Below are positions 62,915 to 64,000 of a stretch of DNA of 64,000 nt, piece after piece (position 1 is the first letter of the stretch; every line of letters starts with the position of its first letter). The notes beneath the pieces were generated by a model, which had not been told where the DNA came from, did no database searches, and saw only the letters and a list, made by a program, of their open reading frames with translations. This DNA comes from Bacteroidales bacterium (GTDB lineage Bacteria; Bacteroidota; Bacteroidia; Bacteroidales; F082): assembly GCA_017632935.1 (NCBI GenBank), contig JAGBQJ010000023.1, positions 62,001 to 126,000 of the forward strand, in the 5' to 3' direction. Both the position numbers and the translations under genes were made by a program.

Positions 62915-63652
62915 CTATTGCCCAATACGGAAGTATTTCTTGCGGGGCACCAATGCATTGGGGTTGCCAAACTGCAGGTTTTCCTCTGTAGTGTTGTATT
63001 CAACGGTGAAATCTAAGGAATCGGGGAGAAGCTCGTCGGTGCGACCCTGTTCGCGCAGTACCTCGTTATACATGCGTCGGTTGCGACGTAAAGTGGTTTG
63101 TCGACGAGCCGAGGCGTTGTATTTGTCGTAAAGGTATTGTATGGGATTGGCTGTGATGGTGGGCATACCGTTGCCTACCGGGGGGCGGCTCAACCACATC
63201 TCATCAAGGTCCTTGTTGAGGCGATCTATTTCGTCAAGGGTCTTGGCTGTCGGCATAGTGATGAGCATCTCCTTGAAGGTCTCATAATTGGTGAACGGCA
63301 GCACGGTCACCTCACGCAAGGTGATAGTCTCGGGATAAAGACGAATGACAAGGGTGTCGGCACTTGTCAATGACGGGTTGATGGCAATGAGACGACGTGC
63401 ATAGCCCACGCAGCTCACCCAAAGCGTATCGACGGGTCGTGTCTGGATGTGAAAATGACCATATTGGTTACTGATGGTGCCACAATGCGCCATTTTACTG
63501 ATGATGTGTGTGTTACGGATAGGGTGCAGACTGTCGGCCGTGACCACATAGCCATAGAAATCCACACGCTTGGGTTTGTCCTCGTCATCGCCTTGCGCAA
63601 CGGCGAAAACACAGCCAGACAGCAGCAACAATATGAAAAGCAGACGTTTCAC
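62915..63652 (-). CDS. Exported protein with carboxypeptidase-regulatory-like domain
   Basis: 245 residues. Signal peptide to about residue 19; LLSGC at 10-14 could also be a lipobox. CarboxypepD_reg-like beta sandwich (~30-105: VDFYGYVVTADSLHPIRNTHI, ISNQYGHFHI, VSCVGY). The C-terminal half (LPFTNYETFKEMLITM, then YLYDKYNASARRQ) is a Bacteroidota-specific region of unknown role. Just upstream of comF in the same direction. Confidence 0.8.
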   Translation of the reverse strand: MKRLLFILLLLSGCVFAVAQGDDEDKPKRVDFYGYVVTADSLHPIRNTHIISKMAHCGTISNQYGHFHIQTRPVDTLWVSCVGYARRLIAINPSLTSADTLVIRLYPETITLREVTVLPFTNYETFKEMLITMPTAKTLDEIDRLNKDLDEMWLSRPPVGNGMPTITANPIQYLYDKYNASARRQTTLRRNRRMYNEVLREQGRTDELLPDSLDFTVEYNTTEENLQFGNPNALVPRKKYFRIGQ

Positions 63653-63754
63653 TCCTTCCGTTTTGGGTGGCTAAAATACAACAAATAATGAACGGCAAAA
63701 CGGCTTTTTTATTTTTCTGCGCATAAAACTACGCCTCAATCCAAATATAAAGCC

Positions 63755-63762
63755 TATTTTTG
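63755..63762 (+). promoter_or_regulatory. -7 element of dut
   Basis: TATTTTTG, exact consensus, 22 bp before the dut ATG. Confidence 0.5.
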
Positions 63763-63784
63763 CGTTTTTGAAAAACAAATCCCT

Positions 63785-64000
63785 ATGAAACTCAAAATTG
63801 TAAACACTTCAAATAACCCTTTGCCTGCCTATGAGACTAAGGCCTCTGCCGGCATGGACCTCCGTGCCTTTTTGCCCGAAGGCCCTATCACCCTCGAACC
63901 CATGCAACGCGGCCTTGTGCCTACTGGACTCTACATAGAGATTCCCGAAGGCTATGAAGGCCAGGTGCGTCCCCGTAGCGGCTTGGCGCTCAAGAGCGGC
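63785..64000 (+). CDS. dut: dUTPase, truncated by window edge
   Basis: The first 72 codons are seen, starting at ATG 63785 ([28 protein letters not shown]). The trimeric dUTPase motif I (AGMDLRA) and motif II (RPRSGLALK) are present. Hydrolyses dUTP to dUMP. The rest lies beyond the right edge. Confidence 0.93.
   Translation, partial: MKLKIVNTSNNPLPAYETKASAGMDLRAFLPEGPITLEPMQRGLVPTGLYIEIPEGYEGQVRPRSGLALKSG

Overview
The window looks like chromosomal DNA of a Bacteroidota member, most likely an anaerobic Bacteroidales species. Three things support this. The promoters carry the Bacteroidota -7 element TAnnTTTG. Two secreted proteins end in type IX secretion (T9SS) sorting domains. Several families are typical of the phylum (DUF4369-thioredoxin lipoproteins, an HYC_CC_PP-type protein, a DUF4175-like protein, BlaI with an M56-TonB protein). 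The ptb-buk pair suggests butyrate or related acyl-CoA fermentation. The species is not identifiable by eye.

Layout. 1-2443 (minus): a WYL-domain regulator followed by an SMC/ABC-type ATPase cut by the left edge, possibly the start of a defence locus. 2444-2872: REP-like palindromes. 2873-8836: recJ, purH and the cell-shape operon mreBCD. 8857-10994: two paralogous thioredoxin lipoproteins. 11058-15632 (minus): an unrecognised envelope operon (lipoprotein, two zinc-ribbon proteins, an 876-residue membrane protein). It diverges from a gene for a membrane-bound Kelch-like/AraC regulator (15807-17456); three 19-bp direct repeats lie between the two. 17407-20616: cysQ and topA. 20740-26020: a deoxyhypusine-synthase-like enzyme, an arginase-fold protein with altered metal ligands, and a T9SS-exported peptidylarginine-deiminase-like protein. 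26128-32155: an RND efflux operon preceded by a small lipoprotein. 32245-33869: a cupin and a secreted C10 cysteine protease.

33882-45151 (minus): flippase, NtrY-like histidine kinase, methyltransferase, mnmG (flanked by two parS-like sites), ybeY and a DUF4175-like protein, followed by tRNA-Thr(CGT). 45512-48586: LRR lipoprotein, BlaI and M56-TonB. 48576-53803: nitroreductase, cytidylate-kinase-like protein, HYC_CC_PP protein, a large nested inverted repeat, a TonB-dependent receptor and a Sel1 lipoprotein. 53854-55488: ROK kinase and thpR. 55593-60086: four exported proteins of unknown function joined by ATGA overlaps and ending in an LRR protein with repeated WW modules. 60211-64000: ptb-buk, comF, a carboxypeptidase-regulatory-like protein and the start of dut.

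The best candidates for undescribed biology are the iteron-linked Kelch/AraC regulator with its divergent zinc-ribbon operon, the four-gene LRR operon, the DHS/arginase-fold/deiminase cluster, and the parS pair around mnmG. A further theme is that short dispersed repeats have entered coding sequence in several genes. All functional assignments rest on motifs read by eye; no database search was run.
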